Assembly (NCBI GenBank): GCA_024239075.1
Contig: JANBVI010000009.1
Coordinates: 124,001-188,000, forward strand
Direction of reading: 5' to 3'
Source of the DNA: Fischerella sp. CENA71
GTDB taxonomy: Bacteria; Cyanobacteriota; Cyanobacteriia; Cyanobacteriales; Nostocaceae
Length of the DNA: 64,000 bases
Shown: positions 1-8,401 of the stretch, in pieces
Numbering within the stretch: the stretch's first letter is position 1
How the letters are laid out: each line of letters starts with the position of its first letter
Made by a program: the position numbers and the translations under genes
The notes under the pieces: model-generated
What the model was told of the DNA's origin: nothing
Database searches by the model: none
What the model saw: only the letters and a program-made list of their open reading frames with translations

Positions 1-300
1 CTCAGAGACTTAAATAAAAAATCTTCTGTTGCTACCAGTCTCACCTTACCTGCACAGCCAGTTGTGGCTTCACCTCCACCTCCACCCACTCCTAAACCTA
101 CTCATAGTTATAATCCTATTGAAAAAGAATTAGAAGAAATGAGAACTACATTTCTCGGTTCTCATAAATCTGCAAATAACAAAACAGCGCGATCGCCCCA
201 ACCATCAACAAATCAACCTGCTCCTCACAGCAAAATCGACGAAGAATTAGAAGAATTACGAGCTAAATATCTCGGTAATAACAATTCTCCTGATGTGTGA
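1..300 (+). CDS. C-terminal part of a coiled-coil/low-complexity protein (5' end outside window)
   Basis: The reading frame is open from base 1 to the TGA at 298-300, so this is the last 99 codons of a gene that begins before the window. A GTG at 64 is in frame but has no reason to be the start. The visible part has a proline-rich linker and two copies of a short helical motif about 50 residues apart, ELEEMRTTFLG and ELEELRAKYLG, each preceded by an acidic I(E/D)xEL stretch. This looks like a repeated amphipathic helix or peptide-binding module in a cyanobacterial coiled-coil protein. I do not recognise the family and assign no function. The gene converges on the Pnkp gene across a heptamer-repeat gap. 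Confidence 0.6.
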   Translation, partial: LRDLNKKSSVATSLTLPAQPVVASPPPPPTPKPTHSYNPIEKELEEMRTTFLGSHKSANNKTARSPQPSTNQPAPHSKIDEELEELRAKYLGNNNSPDV

Positions 301-310
301 TGTTAATAAT

Positions 311-426
311 TTGTCATTTGTCATTTGTCATTGGTCATTTGTCCCTCTGCTCCCTGCTAAGAGGTTCCTTTTGTCTCCTGTGTCCCCTTTTCAATCCCCA
401 ATCCCTAATCCCTAATCCCTAATCCC
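311..426. repeat. Heptanucleotide tandem repeats (STRR type)
   Basis: Two arrays lie in the gap between convergent genes: about four copies of a TCATTTG heptamer at 311-342 and about four copies of CCCTAAT/CCCCAAT at 392-426. This is the short tandem heptamer class known from heterocystous cyanobacteria. Confidence 0.8.
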
Positions 427-3159
427 CTACAACCTGGGATCTACAGGTTCACTCTCTAGTGCCAAAATTCCAACGATGCACTCATGGACACGGCGTAGGG
501 GTGCGTGACTCACAAAACGTTCTAATGCTTCTACACCCAAAGCAAACTCTCGCTTTGCTAAAGAACGCTTGAGTGATAATCCCCGTTGACGCAAACGTTT
601 TATATTTTCAGGTGTAGAGTACTCCAAGCCATAAACAGTTCGCAAATACTCTTGTCCGCGACATTTCATTGCAGGTTGAATAATTCCCTGATTGTTTTTC
701 ACAATAAATTGTATTGGTTTAATGACCATACCTTCACGACCCATTGCTGTCAGTTCTTCCCACCAACTGACTCCTGCGGCTTCACTGCTTGGATCTGTTA
801 AATCTATGACTTTATATGCTGTTAGTGACAGTAAGCTGGGGTCATGCAGAGCTATGTTTGTTACCTCTTGCATATGCCATTGGTGATCTTTGTCGGTGTG
901 GACAGCTGTTTCTGTTGCCAAGATGTGCAACGGTGCGAGTCTATAGTCAGAAATTGGGTTAACAGGCCAGCAGTAGCGATGGTAAGCTGTGATGTATTTT
1001 TCAGACATCTCGGCTTTTTGTTGATATTTGGTTAATTGTAGAGTCACATCTACACGACGCCGTTCAGCCTTCTTCAGTAAGGTGATAGTATCACCAAGAG
1101 CAAGCTTTGATGCAACGCTAACAGGCGCATATTGTTCTCGTAATTGTCTTTGGCCTTTAGCTGACGAAGGTACGAATTCACACTCTAAGCACACCCAATC
1201 AGTCTGAAATTTTTCCCAGAAGCCACTAGCACTAAGGCAAGTATTTAAACTTACCAATAATTTTGTTTCTAGAGTCGCGTCTTCAAAAAACTTGTTACCT
1301 GTACGGGTATAGCAGATACCAATACCTTCATTCACTACACCAAAACGCTTTTCTGCTGCTGTTTCATCCCGACAAACAATTACCACTACTGGTGAACCTA
1401 TATGTTTTTCTTTACATATGACTTGGGAAATTCCTTGGTTACGATAGTAAGCAAAAGCTTGTCCAGGGTGTTCCAAGTATCCCAAAAATGGGGATGTTCC
1501 TACTGGAGACATAGTAGGTGGTAGATAAATCAGCCATTTGGGATTAGCTGTAAAACGACTGATCACCTCCAAAGCTGCGATCGCATTTTCTTCTCGAATT
1601 TTAATATTAGGTAGTAAGCGGGTATGAATAATTCGCTTACCTATTACATCATTAATATGTAGTACATCATCTTGTTGCTCTTGGGCTGTTATTGCTTCTT
1701 TAACAACGCCATCAATAGGTTTGGCTGGTTGAGTATAAACACGAATAGCAGGAACACTGACTAATTCTTTTTCGGGATAGCGCAGAGCTGTCAGTTTGCC
1801 TCCAAAAACACAACCTGTGTCAATATTAATCGTGTTATTCAGCCATTCTGCTGAGAGTACGGGTGTATGTCCATAGACAACCATTGCTTTACCCTGGTAC
1901 TCTGCTGCCCAATTGTAACGAATAGGCAAGCCAAATTCGTCTATTTCTCCTGTTGTTTCACCATATAAAGCAAATTCTCGGATTTGAGCCGAGCCTCGTC
2001 CCTGATATTCTTGCTTCATTCCAGCGTGAGCAACTACTAGCCGACCATCATCAAGTACGTAATGACACACTAAAGTATCTAAAAATGCTTTTAATTCTTT
2101 GATTTGATGTTCACGCCATTCTTCTGGCAAAGCCTCTATTTCAGCCAAAGTTTTCTCTAGACCATGGTTAACCTTGACCGTCTTTCCACGTAATTTACGC
2201 AAAAATTTGTTTTCATGATTACCAGGAATACAGATAGCTGTCCCTGCTACCACCATATTTCGTACCAATTTCACCGTATCGAGAATACGTGGTCCCCGGT
2301 CTATCAAATCACCCAAAAAAACAGCTTTACGTCCTTCGGGATGGTAGTAGGTAGGAGCATTCCATAGGGAGAGAGGCGTTGGGAGACTGGGGGGAGACGC
2401 GGTTCCATCAGACGCGGAGAAAGCGAGAGGGGGAGACGCGGAGAGTGTTTTGTTGGTGTTCCCCATATCTCCGTGTCTCCGTGTCTCCGTGTCTCCGTGT
2501 CCCCCTTGTTCCCCCAATCCTACTAGTCCCCCAACTCCTCCTTTGACGTAACCTAATTTTTCCAATAAAGCTTCTAGTTCATCACAACAACCATGAATAT
2601 CACCGATGATGTCAAAGGGGCCGTGTTCGTATTTGCGGTTATTCCACAGAGGCTGACGTTCAATTTCTACTGAATCAATTTCTGCTATGGAATTAAGGAT
2701 ATATACGTAGCGAAAACCTTCTCTTTCTAATCCGCGTAGAGAACGCCGTAAAAATTGGGTGTGACGTCGCACCGTATGGGAACCAAACTGACGATTTGGG
2801 CGTTGTTGGTTACGTTCGTGACAAACTTCTTCAGGTGGGTTGAGAGCGATCGCTACCGGAAAAAAATGGTATCTTCGTGCTAATTGCACAAAAATTTTCC
2901 GGTCTTCTGGGTGGATATTGGTCGCGTCAATAACTGTCAGTTTTCCTGCTGTAAGTCGTTTGGTAGTGATAAGTTGTAGTACATCAAAAGCATCTCTAGT
3001 AGCAAATTGATTACTCTCATCATCAGATACCAGTCCCCGGAAGAAATCTGAGGATAAAATCTCAAAAGGTTGAAAAAGTCTACGCGCAAAGGTTGATTTA
3101 CCGGCGCCAGAAGCACCAATGAGAACAACTAAAGAAAGTTCGGGAATAGTTAGTTTCAT
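427..3159 (-). CDS. pnkp: Polynucleotide kinase-phosphatase (Pnkp) of bacterial RNA repair
   Basis: Three-domain RNA end-healing and sealing enzyme, 910 residues from the ATG at 3159; an upstream TTG at 3198 would add 13 residues, but the P-loop would then sit unusually deep. Domain order: kinase with P-loop GASGAGKST at residues 15-23; metallophosphoesterase with GDIHG near 183-188, GDLIDRGPR near 282-290 and GNHE after it; ligase-like adenylyltransferase with the candidate lysine in KEKHIGS near residue 585 and EGMVIKP further on. The family heals 5'-OH and 2',3'-cyclic phosphate ends of cleaved RNA, and works with the methyltransferase Hen1. No hen1 is adjacent: the neighbours are a glycosyltransferase and a coiled-coil gene, both on the other strand. 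About 60 residues between the first two phosphatase motifs are repeat-encoded (separate entry). The residue two after the motif I glycine is proline, where nucleotidyltransferases usually have arginine. Confidence 0.93.
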   Translation of the reverse strand: MKLTIPELSLVVLIGASGAGKSTFARRLFQPFEILSSDFFRGLVSDDESNQFATRDAFDVLQLITTKRLTAGKLTVIDATNIHPEDRKIFVQLARRYHFFPVAIALNPPEEVCHERNQQRPNRQFGSHTVRRHTQFLRRSLRGLEREGFRYVYILNSIAEIDSVEIERQPLWNNRKYEHGPFDIIGDIHGCCDELEALLEKLGYVKGGVGGLVGLGEQGGHGDTETRRHGDMGNTNKTLSASPPLAFSASDGTASPPSLPTPLSLWNAPTYYHPEGRKAVFLGDLIDRGPRILDTVKLVRNMVVAGTAICIPGNHENKFLRKLRGKTVKVNHGLEKTLAEIEALPEEWREHQIKELKAFLDTLVCHYVLDDGRLVVAHAGMKQEYQGRGSAQIREFALYGETTGEIDEFGLPIRYNWAAEYQGKAMVVYGHTPVLSAEWLNNTINIDTGCVFGGKLTALRYPEKELVSVPAIRVYTQPAKPIDGVVKEAITAQEQQDDVLHINDVIGKRIIHTRLLPNIKIREENAIAALEVISRFTANPKWLIYLPPTMSPVGTSPFLGYLEHPGQAFAYYRNQGISQVICKEKHIGSPVVVIVCRDETAAEKRFGVVNEGIGICYTRTGNKFFEDATLETKLLVSLNTCLSASGFWEKFQTDWVCLECEFVPSSAKGQRQLREQYAPVSVASKLALGDTITLLKKAERRRVDVTLQLTKYQQKAEMSEKYITAYHRYCWPVNPISDYRLAPLHILATETAVHTDKDHQWHMQEVTNIALHDPSLLSLTAYKVIDLTDPSSEAAGVSWWEELTAMGREGMVIKPIQFIVKNNQGIIQPAMKCRGQEYLRTVYGLEYSTPENIKRLRQRGLSLKRSLAKREFALGVEALERFVSHAPLRRVHECIVGILALESEPVDPRL
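2357..2545. repeat. In-frame purine/pyrimidine-rich repeat inside pnkp
   Basis: The segment holds four consecutive copies of the octamer TCTCCGTG near 2468-2500 and oppositely oriented GGAGACGCGG tracts near 2390-2450, so it can fold on itself. It resembles the noncoding repeats at 4433-4560 and 8255-8372. It encodes a low-complexity stretch (about residues 205-267, including TETRRHGDM) between phosphatase motifs GDIHG and GDLIDRG. No stop or frameshift results. Confidence 0.75.
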
Positions 3160-3471
3160 AATTAGTGGTTGGTTACTAATAGTTTGTACAAGCGCCAAAA
3201 CTAGGACTTGTACTGTTGTTGGTAGTTTTGCTTTACCTTGACCTCCACTCTCCCTTCCTCTTTTCCCCTAATCTCGTAGGGGCTACTGAGTTCTAATTTC
3301 CAAGACAGTTTGTTGTCTGAGAACTACTCTTCCAAATTTGATATGGGTGTAAGCAAACCTATTTATGCAGTTAAATGCTTTATTTTGACGTTAGTTCGAT
3401 AAATTGCTTTAAAACTCTGTCCAAATCACAGAAGGAACAGTGTTTGTGCGTCAGTTGTCCTATCTTAAAAG
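3160..3471. other. Intergenic region between divergent pnkp and glycosyltransferase genes
   Basis: 312 bases that should hold both promoters. A small hairpin, CCCCTA(6 nt)TAGGGG, lies at 3265-3282. No convincing promoter consensus or further gene was seen. Confidence 0.5.
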
Positions 3472-4431
3472 ATGGGTAGTAGTGTGGTGAGTGATACTGT
3501 GTTTTTTAGCGTTGTGATTCCGACATACAATCGCCAGCCGATTTTGTCAAAGTGCCTCAGAGCATTAGAAATACAGCAATTGAGTGCATCTAGTTCAATC
3601 GCTGGTTACGAAATTATCTTGGTGGATGATGGTTCTACTGATGGCACATTGGAATGGTTAGAGACACACAAAAGTGAGTTTCCCCATGTGCGAATTTTTC
3701 AGCAAAATCATCAAGGGCCTGCTGTAGCGCGAAATTTAGGTGTGGAGAAGGCGCAGGGTGACACTATTATCTTTATAGATAGCGATTTAGTGGTGACAGA
3801 GAATTTTCTACAAGCTCATGCTGACGCACTAAGGGAGGGACACTCAAAATTGGGAAGCGATCGCGCCTTTACCTATGGTGCTGTCATTAACACTTGTAAT
3901 TTTGATCATCCTACCTCTGAGCCATACAAAATCACAGATTTTTCTGCGGCTTTTTTTGCTACAGGTAATGTTGCTATTCCTAAGCATTGGTTAGAAAAAG
4001 CTGGATTGTTTGATACGAGTTTTCAACTTTATGGTTGGGAAGATTTAGAATTAGGCGTGAGGCTGAAAAAACTAGGTTTAACACTGATTAAATGTCCGCA
4101 GGCAGTCGGCTACCATTGGCATCCACCCTTTAGCTTAGACCAAATTAAGAGCTTAATTGACAAAGAAATTCAGCGCGGAAAGATGGGAGTTTTGTTTTAT
4201 CAAAAACACCCGACTTGGGAAGTACGAATGATGATTCAAATGACTTGGTTACATCGCTTACTGTGGGGAATTCTTTCATTCAATGGTGCTTTAAATGAAC
4301 GGACAATGGCTCCTTTGTTGCAATGGCTGATTAATAGAGGTAAGCCCCAACTAGCTTTAGAAATTGCGCGAATTTTCCTCAATTGGTACAACGTCAAAGG
4401 TGTGTATGAAGCGTATGCGGAAATGAGGTGA
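3472..4431 (+). CDS. Family 2 glycosyltransferase
   Basis: Inverting GT-A fold sugar transferase of 319 residues. The N-terminus has VVIPTYNR (about 14-21) and VDDGSTDG (about 51-58); the metal-binding acidic motif is in FIDSDLV near residue 105; a C-terminal YGWEDLELGVRL segment near 187-198 matches the ED motif seen in galactosyltransferase-like GT2 enzymes. There is no membrane segment, so it is probably cytosolic or peripheral. Acceptor and donor cannot be read from sequence. It stands alone, with no other cell-wall or polysaccharide gene beside it. The start is the first ATG ahead of the conserved fold; no strong Shine-Dalgarno is visible. Confidence 0.88.
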   Translation: MGSSVVSDTVFFSVVIPTYNRQPILSKCLRALEIQQLSASSSIAGYEIILVDDGSTDGTLEWLETHKSEFPHVRIFQQNHQGPAVARNLGVEKAQGDTIIFIDSDLVVTENFLQAHADALREGHSKLGSDRAFTYGAVINTCNFDHPTSEPYKITDFSAAFFATGNVAIPKHWLEKAGLFDTSFQLYGWEDLELGVRLKKLGLTLIKCPQAVGYHWHPPFSLDQIKSLIDKEIQRGKMGVLFYQKHPTWEVRMMIQMTWLHRLLWGILSFNGALNERTMAPLLQWLINRGKPQLALEIARIFLNWYNVKGVYEAYAEMR

Positions 4432-4432
4432 G

Positions 4433-4560
4433 CGGGGGAAGACGCGGGGACGCGGGGACACCGGGACGCGGAAACACCGGGAATACAGATGAAATACTCT
4501 CCGCATCACCGTGTCTCCTACTCTCCGCGTCTTCTCCCAATTCCCAATCCCCTTTCCCCG
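4433..4560. repeat. Purine-rich/pyrimidine-rich dispersed repeat, intergenic copy
   Basis: A GACGCGGGG/ACACCGGG purine-rich arm (4439-4482) is followed by a TCTCC/GCGTCTTC pyrimidine-rich arm (4498-4540) and a CCCAATCCCC tail, giving an imperfect inverted repeat. The same composition recurs at 8255-8372 and inside several genes. Confidence 0.75.
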
Positions 4561-4578
4561 ATTCCAAAATATGCTACC

Positions 4579-4677
4579 CTATTATGGTTCTTTAAATTCC
4601 GCACATCCAGGCGTTCGGGTGTTTCTAATAAGGAAATCCACCTGGATGGAGGTTTAACCCGAATAGGAGTAACAAAT
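4579..4677 (+). promoter_or_regulatory. Possible structured rpsB leader (pseudoknot next to the ribosome binding site)
   Basis: Two perfect complementary pairs interleave in order A-B-A'-B'. CATCCAGG (4604-4611) pairs with CCTGGATG (4641-4648), and TTCGGGT (4614-4620) pairs with ACCCGAA (4657-4663). This is the arrangement of an H-type pseudoknot. B' ends one base before the Shine-Dalgarno AGGAG (4665-4669), which is 8 nt from the ATG. An alternative stem, GGTGTTTC/GAAA..CACC (4618-4625 with 4633-4642), overlaps both and would compete. A TATTAT at 4580-4585 is a possible -10. E. coli rpsB is known to be autoregulated through a leader RNA; a similar role here is inference. Confidence 0.5.
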
Positions 4678-5472
4678 ATGCCAGTAGTTTCTTTGGCTCA
4701 GATGATGGAGTCAGGGGTTCATTTTGGTCATCAGACCCGCAGATGGAACCCAAAAATGTCTCCATACATCTATACCGCCCGCAACGGAGTACATATCATT
4801 GACTTGGTGCAAACAGCCCAGTTGATGGAAGAGGCATATACCTATATGCGATCGCAAGCCGAACAAGGCAAAAAGTTTCTTTTTGTTGGCACTAAGCGGC
4901 AAGCAGCAGGTATCATTGCTCAAGAAGCTTCCCGTTGTGGCGCTCACTACATTAACCAGCGCTGGTTGGGCGGGATGCTCACTAACTGGGCGACGATCAA
5001 AACGCGGGTAGACCGTCTCAAAGACTTGGAACGTCGGGAAGAAAGCGGCGCTCTTGATTTATTGCCAAAAAAAGAAGCCTCAATGCTACGCCGTGAGTTG
5101 GCGAAGCTTCAGAAATATCTGGGCGGCATTAAAACTATGCGGAAAGTCCCCGATGTTGTGGTAATTGTAGACCAACGCCGGGAATATAACGCAGTTCAAG
5201 AATGCATCAAGCTCGGAATTCCCATTGTGTCTATGCTGGACACAAACTGTGATCCAGATGTAGTAGATATTCCCATCCCAGCCAATGATGATGCCATCCG
5301 CTCAATTAAACTGATTGTTGGTAAATTGGCGGACGCGATTTATGAAGGTCGTCATGGTCAGTTGGATGTAGAAGAGGAATACGAAGACTACGAAGGCGCA
5401 GAAGAAGAATACGATTACGAAGAAAGCGATTTTTCTGACTCGTTCATTCCCGACGAAGAAGAGGAAGAATAA
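4678..5472 (+). CDS. rpsB: 30S ribosomal protein S2
   Basis: Small-subunit ribosomal protein of 264 residues, starting [19 protein letters not shown]. The start is the ATG at 4678, supported by AGGAG 8 nt upstream; the frame is open further 5', but that part is repeat DNA and leader. S2 signatures visible are the [15 protein letters not shown] segment near residues 13-28, the FVGTKRQA region and the [12 protein letters not shown] block. The C-terminus is a long acidic tail, rich in Glu, Asp and Tyr, typical of cyanobacterial S2. It is followed after 124 bases by tsf, the usual bacterial pairing. Confidence 0.98.
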   Translation: MPVVSLAQMMESGVHFGHQTRRWNPKMSPYIYTARNGVHIIDLVQTAQLMEEAYTYMRSQAEQGKKFLFVGTKRQAAGIIAQEASRCGAHYINQRWLGGMLTNWATIKTRVDRLKDLERREESGALDLLPKKEASMLRRELAKLQKYLGGIKTMRKVPDVVVIVDQRREYNAVQECIKLGIPIVSMLDTNCDPDVVDIPIPANDDAIRSIKLIVGKLADAIYEGRHGQLDVEEEYEDYEGAEEEYDYEESDFSDSFIPDEEEEE

Positions 5473-5596
5473 TTCAGTTACCAGTGAACAGTGAACAGTT
5501 ACTAGTTGATAATTCATAACTGATAACTGTTCACTGAAAAATACTCAAAACCCAAGAGCAATTAAAATTGTCAGTCTAAGTAGGAATTGAGGCAAA

Positions 5597-6256
5597 ATGG
5601 CGGAAATATCTGCAAAACTCGTCCAGGAGCTACGCCAGAAAACGGGCGCCGGCATGATGGACTGCAAAAAGGCGCTAAAAGAAAACGATGGTGATTTAGC
5701 AAAAGCTGAAGAATGGCTGCGGAAAAAAGGTATTGCTAAAGCCGGAGCCAAAGCTGATCGGGTGGCTGCGGAAGGACTCGTAGGCAGCTATATCCACACT
5801 GGTGGTAGAGTCGGTGTACTTGTAGAAGTTAACTGTGAGACTGACTTTGTTGCTCGCCGCGAAGAATTTCAAACCCTCGTGCGGAACATCGCCATGCAAA
5901 TTGCGGCTTGTCCAAACGTAGAGTATGTGAAAGTGTCAGATATCCCAGCTGATATCGTCCAAAAGGAAAAAGATATTGAGATGGGACGCGATGACATTTC
6001 CAACAAGCCTGATAACGTTAAAGAAAAAATTGTTCAGGGACGCATTGATAAGCGCCTGAAAGAATTGACTTTGCTTGATCAGCCTTACATCCGTGATCAA
6101 AGTATTACAGTAGAAGAACTTGTAAAACAAGCGATCGCTCAAATTGGTGAAAATATCCAAGTGCGTCGTTTCGTTCGCTTTGTTCTCGGTGAAGGTATTG
6201 AAAAGCAAGAAATAAGCTTTGCAGATGAAGTAGCCGCTCAAACGGGTGGTAAGTAA
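5597..6256 (+). CDS. tsf: Translation elongation factor Ts
   Basis: Guanine-nucleotide exchange factor that releases GDP from EF-Tu; 219 residues, the short form usual in cyanobacteria. The N-terminal UBA-like domain ([21 protein letters not shown], here residues 7-27) and the core motif [12 protein letters not shown] (about 76-87) are both complete. It is second in an rpsB-tsf operon; the 124-base gap holds a short repeat rich in GAACAGT/ATAACTG. A hairpin terminator follows at 6354-6389. Confidence 0.98.
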   Translation: MAEISAKLVQELRQKTGAGMMDCKKALKENDGDLAKAEEWLRKKGIAKAGAKADRVAAEGLVGSYIHTGGRVGVLVEVNCETDFVARREEFQTLVRNIAMQIAACPNVEYVKVSDIPADIVQKEKDIEMGRDDISNKPDNVKEKIVQGRIDKRLKELTLLDQPYIRDQSITVEELVKQAIAQIGENIQVRRFVRFVLGEGIEKQEISFADEVAAQTGGK

Positions 6257-6353
6257 TTTTAGTTGTTAGTTGTTGGTTGGTTGTTGTTTGTCAATAGTTT
6301 GATAGATTGGCAACTATCAACAGCTAACTACCAACGATTAACTAAATTTTAGG

Positions 6354-6389
6354 ACAGGTCAACTATAACTTAAGTTGACCTGTTTTTTG
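6354..6389 (+). terminator. Intrinsic terminator after rpsB-tsf
   Basis: A perfect 10-bp stem, ACAGGTCAAC (6354-6363) with GTTGACCTGT (6374-6383), has a 10-nt loop and is followed directly by a run of T. Confidence 0.9.
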
Positions 6390-6539
6390 TTGTAATTTAA
6401 CGTGCGCCTCTGCTGGAGACTCAGGTTAAATTACTAACGTTAAACCATTTGTGATTTTTGTGAGAGCGATCGCTTTTACGAGTGCGTGAATTACTGAAAT
6501 GAGTAAGCATTTTGGCAATTTATCGCACCTTTACTTCAC

Positions 6540-6673
6540 AGTCAACAGCCAATACGGTTCGGTTAAGAATTTTTCGTCATGCTTTGGGATGTAGAGACGT
6601 GCCATGGCACGTCTCTACAGGGTATTAGATGTCTAATCGATTTGTCTTATCCGAACCGTATTGAGTCAACAGC
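6540..6673. mobile_element. MITE copy 1 with 10-bp target-site duplication
   Basis: A 114-bp element (6550-6663) is bounded by 19-bp terminal inverted repeats beginning CAATACGGTTCGG and ending CCGAACCGTATTG, with one mismatch between the arms. A perfect 28-bp palindrome (6591-6618) lies in its centre. It is flanked by an exact 10-bp direct repeat, AGTCAACAGC, at 6540-6549 and 6664-6673. There is no coding capacity. A second copy lies at 18274-18386. Confidence 0.88.
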
Positions 6674-6729
6674 GATCGCTTTTATCTTAAGCCTTTATTG
6701 TTGTAACGTTAAGGATTAACCTTGTAACA

Positions 6730-6757
6730 TTTTGACTTTTGACTTTTAACTTTTGAC
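6730..6757. repeat. Heptamer array (TTTTGAC x4)
   Basis: Four head-to-tail heptamers, one with a G-to-A change. The rest of the 6257-6912 gap holds the terminator and the MITE; no further gene is visible. Confidence 0.8.
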
Positions 6758-6912
6758 TTCCCCAAAGCGGTTGTAGTGGTGTGGCACAGCTAAAATAGTG
6801 CATTAGATAAAGATGTTAATTGTTTATGTGCGTCGCGATGCTTTAATCCGCTAACTATTTCGTAATAGGTGATGATGCTGATGTTTATTTTGGCATCTTA
6901 GAATGCTAAACT

Positions 6913-7488
6913 TTACAAGTCTGGACGCGAGAGAACAGAGACTAACCCACCAGCCCCCAAACACCACCCATAAACCCAAATCCCATCACCACACCCACAC
7001 CGCAACCCGCTACACAGTTGCAATGGGAGGTGTCCTTCAGGTGCTGAAGTGCTAAAAATAACTTCGTCCGGGTAGTCAATCCAGTTATCTTTAACTCTCC
7101 ATCCGACGCGATCGCCAAACTTACAAAATGTTTCATAGCTAGCATCAGGATTTCCCCGGACGCTTTCCCAAATATGCTTTTGCACACTTAAGCCAAAGCG
7201 CTCATTGCTGTATTTTACCCAAAGTTGGTCAATAGTGCGTAAGTCAGTGCAGGGAAAATTTTCGATGGATTCCTCATCAAGCCAGCCTTCCGCTTCTCTG
7301 CCAGATGCCTTTAGCATGACAGCTAAAGTTTCCTCATCCGCTTCTTTCCACTTACCTACTGCTAGCAAATTCTGCAATTGCGTGTAATCTACTCCCTTCG
7401 CAGAACTGAGATCATCAGCTTGAATAATATCTGGCTTATCCTGACTATTGTGAGCTAGGAAAACATCAAATTGTGGTTGATTGCTCAT
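6913..7488 (-). CDS. GUN4-domain protein with a remnant TIR N-terminus
   Basis: 191 residues. The first 20 (MSNQPQFDVFLAHNSQDKP) are the beta-1 and loop start typical of a TIR domain, but the remaining 100 or so residues of a TIR fold are missing. After a short linker the protein goes into a complete GUN4 domain (DYTQLQNLLAVGKWKEAD near 34-51, CTDLRTIDQLWVKYS, GDRVGWR). GUN4 domains bind porphyrins. In cyanobacteria many are fused to signalling or effector domains rather than acting in chlorophyll synthesis. The end, LSRPDL, looks natural. The start ATG at 7488 has AAGGAA upstream. The gene follows 7508-8005 by 19 bases, so the two are probably one operon. I read it as an internally deleted TIR-GUN4 protein. 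Confidence 0.75.
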   Translation of the reverse strand: MSNQPQFDVFLAHNSQDKPDIIQADDLSSAKGVDYTQLQNLLAVGKWKEADEETLAVMLKASGREAEGWLDEESIENFPCTDLRTIDQLWVKYSNERFGLSVQKHIWESVRGNPDASYETFCKFGDRVGWRVKDNWIDYPDEVIFSTSAPEGHLPLQLCSGLRCGCGDGIWVYGWCLGAGGLVSVLSRPDL

Positions 7489-7507
7489 TCTTAAAATATT
7501 CCTTTTG

Positions 7508-8005
7508 TTATTCCTTCACACCCGCAATAATTGCCAATGCATCTGCATATTGCTCCAAATCCCTTCTCAACAATTCCAACTCCACCCGCAATTTCGGTTC
7601 CTCAGACCAATTGCGCTCATGCTCTTTCGGACTCAGGTGAGGTGGACGCTGGGCTTCCCAGGTTTGTAATAGCGGATGCCATTTTGCCAAGACAGGACGC
7701 AAACCATAATTCAACACTGCGATCGCAATTCCCCCGACTGAATCGTGAGATGCACCAACATCAGGCCCAGCTTCTTTGAGGATTGCTCGTGTTGTGCCAA
7801 ATAGGCTATATAAAGAATTTAGAGCCTCGCGCATTAATCCTTCGTTAGTATCCAAAGGCTGAACAGCAATCCGTGTCACAAGTTCCACATACAACGACCA
7901 TGCAGCCCGTCGTTCAGTTGGATCAACTTCCCATTCAGCCGAACCAATACCAAAGGGAAGGCTCACAGATACTTTTTTCCACTTAGCACCATCGAATTTA
8001 GGCAT
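7508..8005 (-). CDS. Conserved-looking protein of unknown function paired with the GUN4 gene
   Basis: 165 residues, soluble, no signal peptide or membrane segment. The N-terminus MPKFDGAKWKKVSVSLPFGIG contains a predicted beta strand; the rest is helical, with an ERRAAWSLYVELVTRIAVQPL block near 30-50, a LNSLYSLFGTTRAILKEAGPD block near 62-83, and a charged C-terminal helix. I do not recognise a named family. It lies 19 bases upstream of the GUN4 gene on the same strand, which suggests a two-gene unit. A role in signalling or conflict is only a guess from the partner's TIR remnant. Confidence 0.7.
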   Translation of the reverse strand: MPKFDGAKWKKVSVSLPFGIGSAEWEVDPTERRAAWSLYVELVTRIAVQPLDTNEGLMREALNSLYSLFGTTRAILKEAGPDVGASHDSVGGIAIAVLNYGLRPVLAKWHPLLQTWEAQRPPHLSPKEHERNWSEEPKLRVELELLRRDLEQYADALAIIAGVKE

Positions 8006-8401
8006 GTGTTTAATTAACTAAAGTTTCTATAATTACCAGTATATTTGTCTAAATAACGGCTTAACAGCATAGATGCTGTTTGCAATATCTACATTTAGAT
8101 TGCTGTAATTGCCAGCTTAAAAGCAACTAAAAAACTAAGGGTTTTAACCGTTGGCATTATATTGAGAATATTGGGATGTTCTCTGTTAGCCAAAGGCGTA
8201 ACGTACCTTACCTTCTGTAATTTTGGAAGTTTACAATACAAGGAATTGGGATAGGGGGAACAAGGAGGACAAGGGAGACATGGGGACAAGGGAGAATGTC
8301 AATCAAATACTCTCCGCGTTCTCTTCTCTCTGCTTCTTTGCGTCACCCCCTCCCCGCGTCTTGCTAAATTTCCAATCCCCTACATCCAATCTAAAATTAC
8401 T
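8006..8401. repeat. Intergenic region with purine/pyrimidine-rich repeat
   Basis: 8255-8372 holds a GGGGAACAAGGAGGACAAGG-type arm followed by a CTCCGCGTTCTCTTC/CCCCGCGTCTTG arm, the same family as 4433-4560. Both promoters of the divergent flanking genes should be here; none was convincing. Confidence 0.65.
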
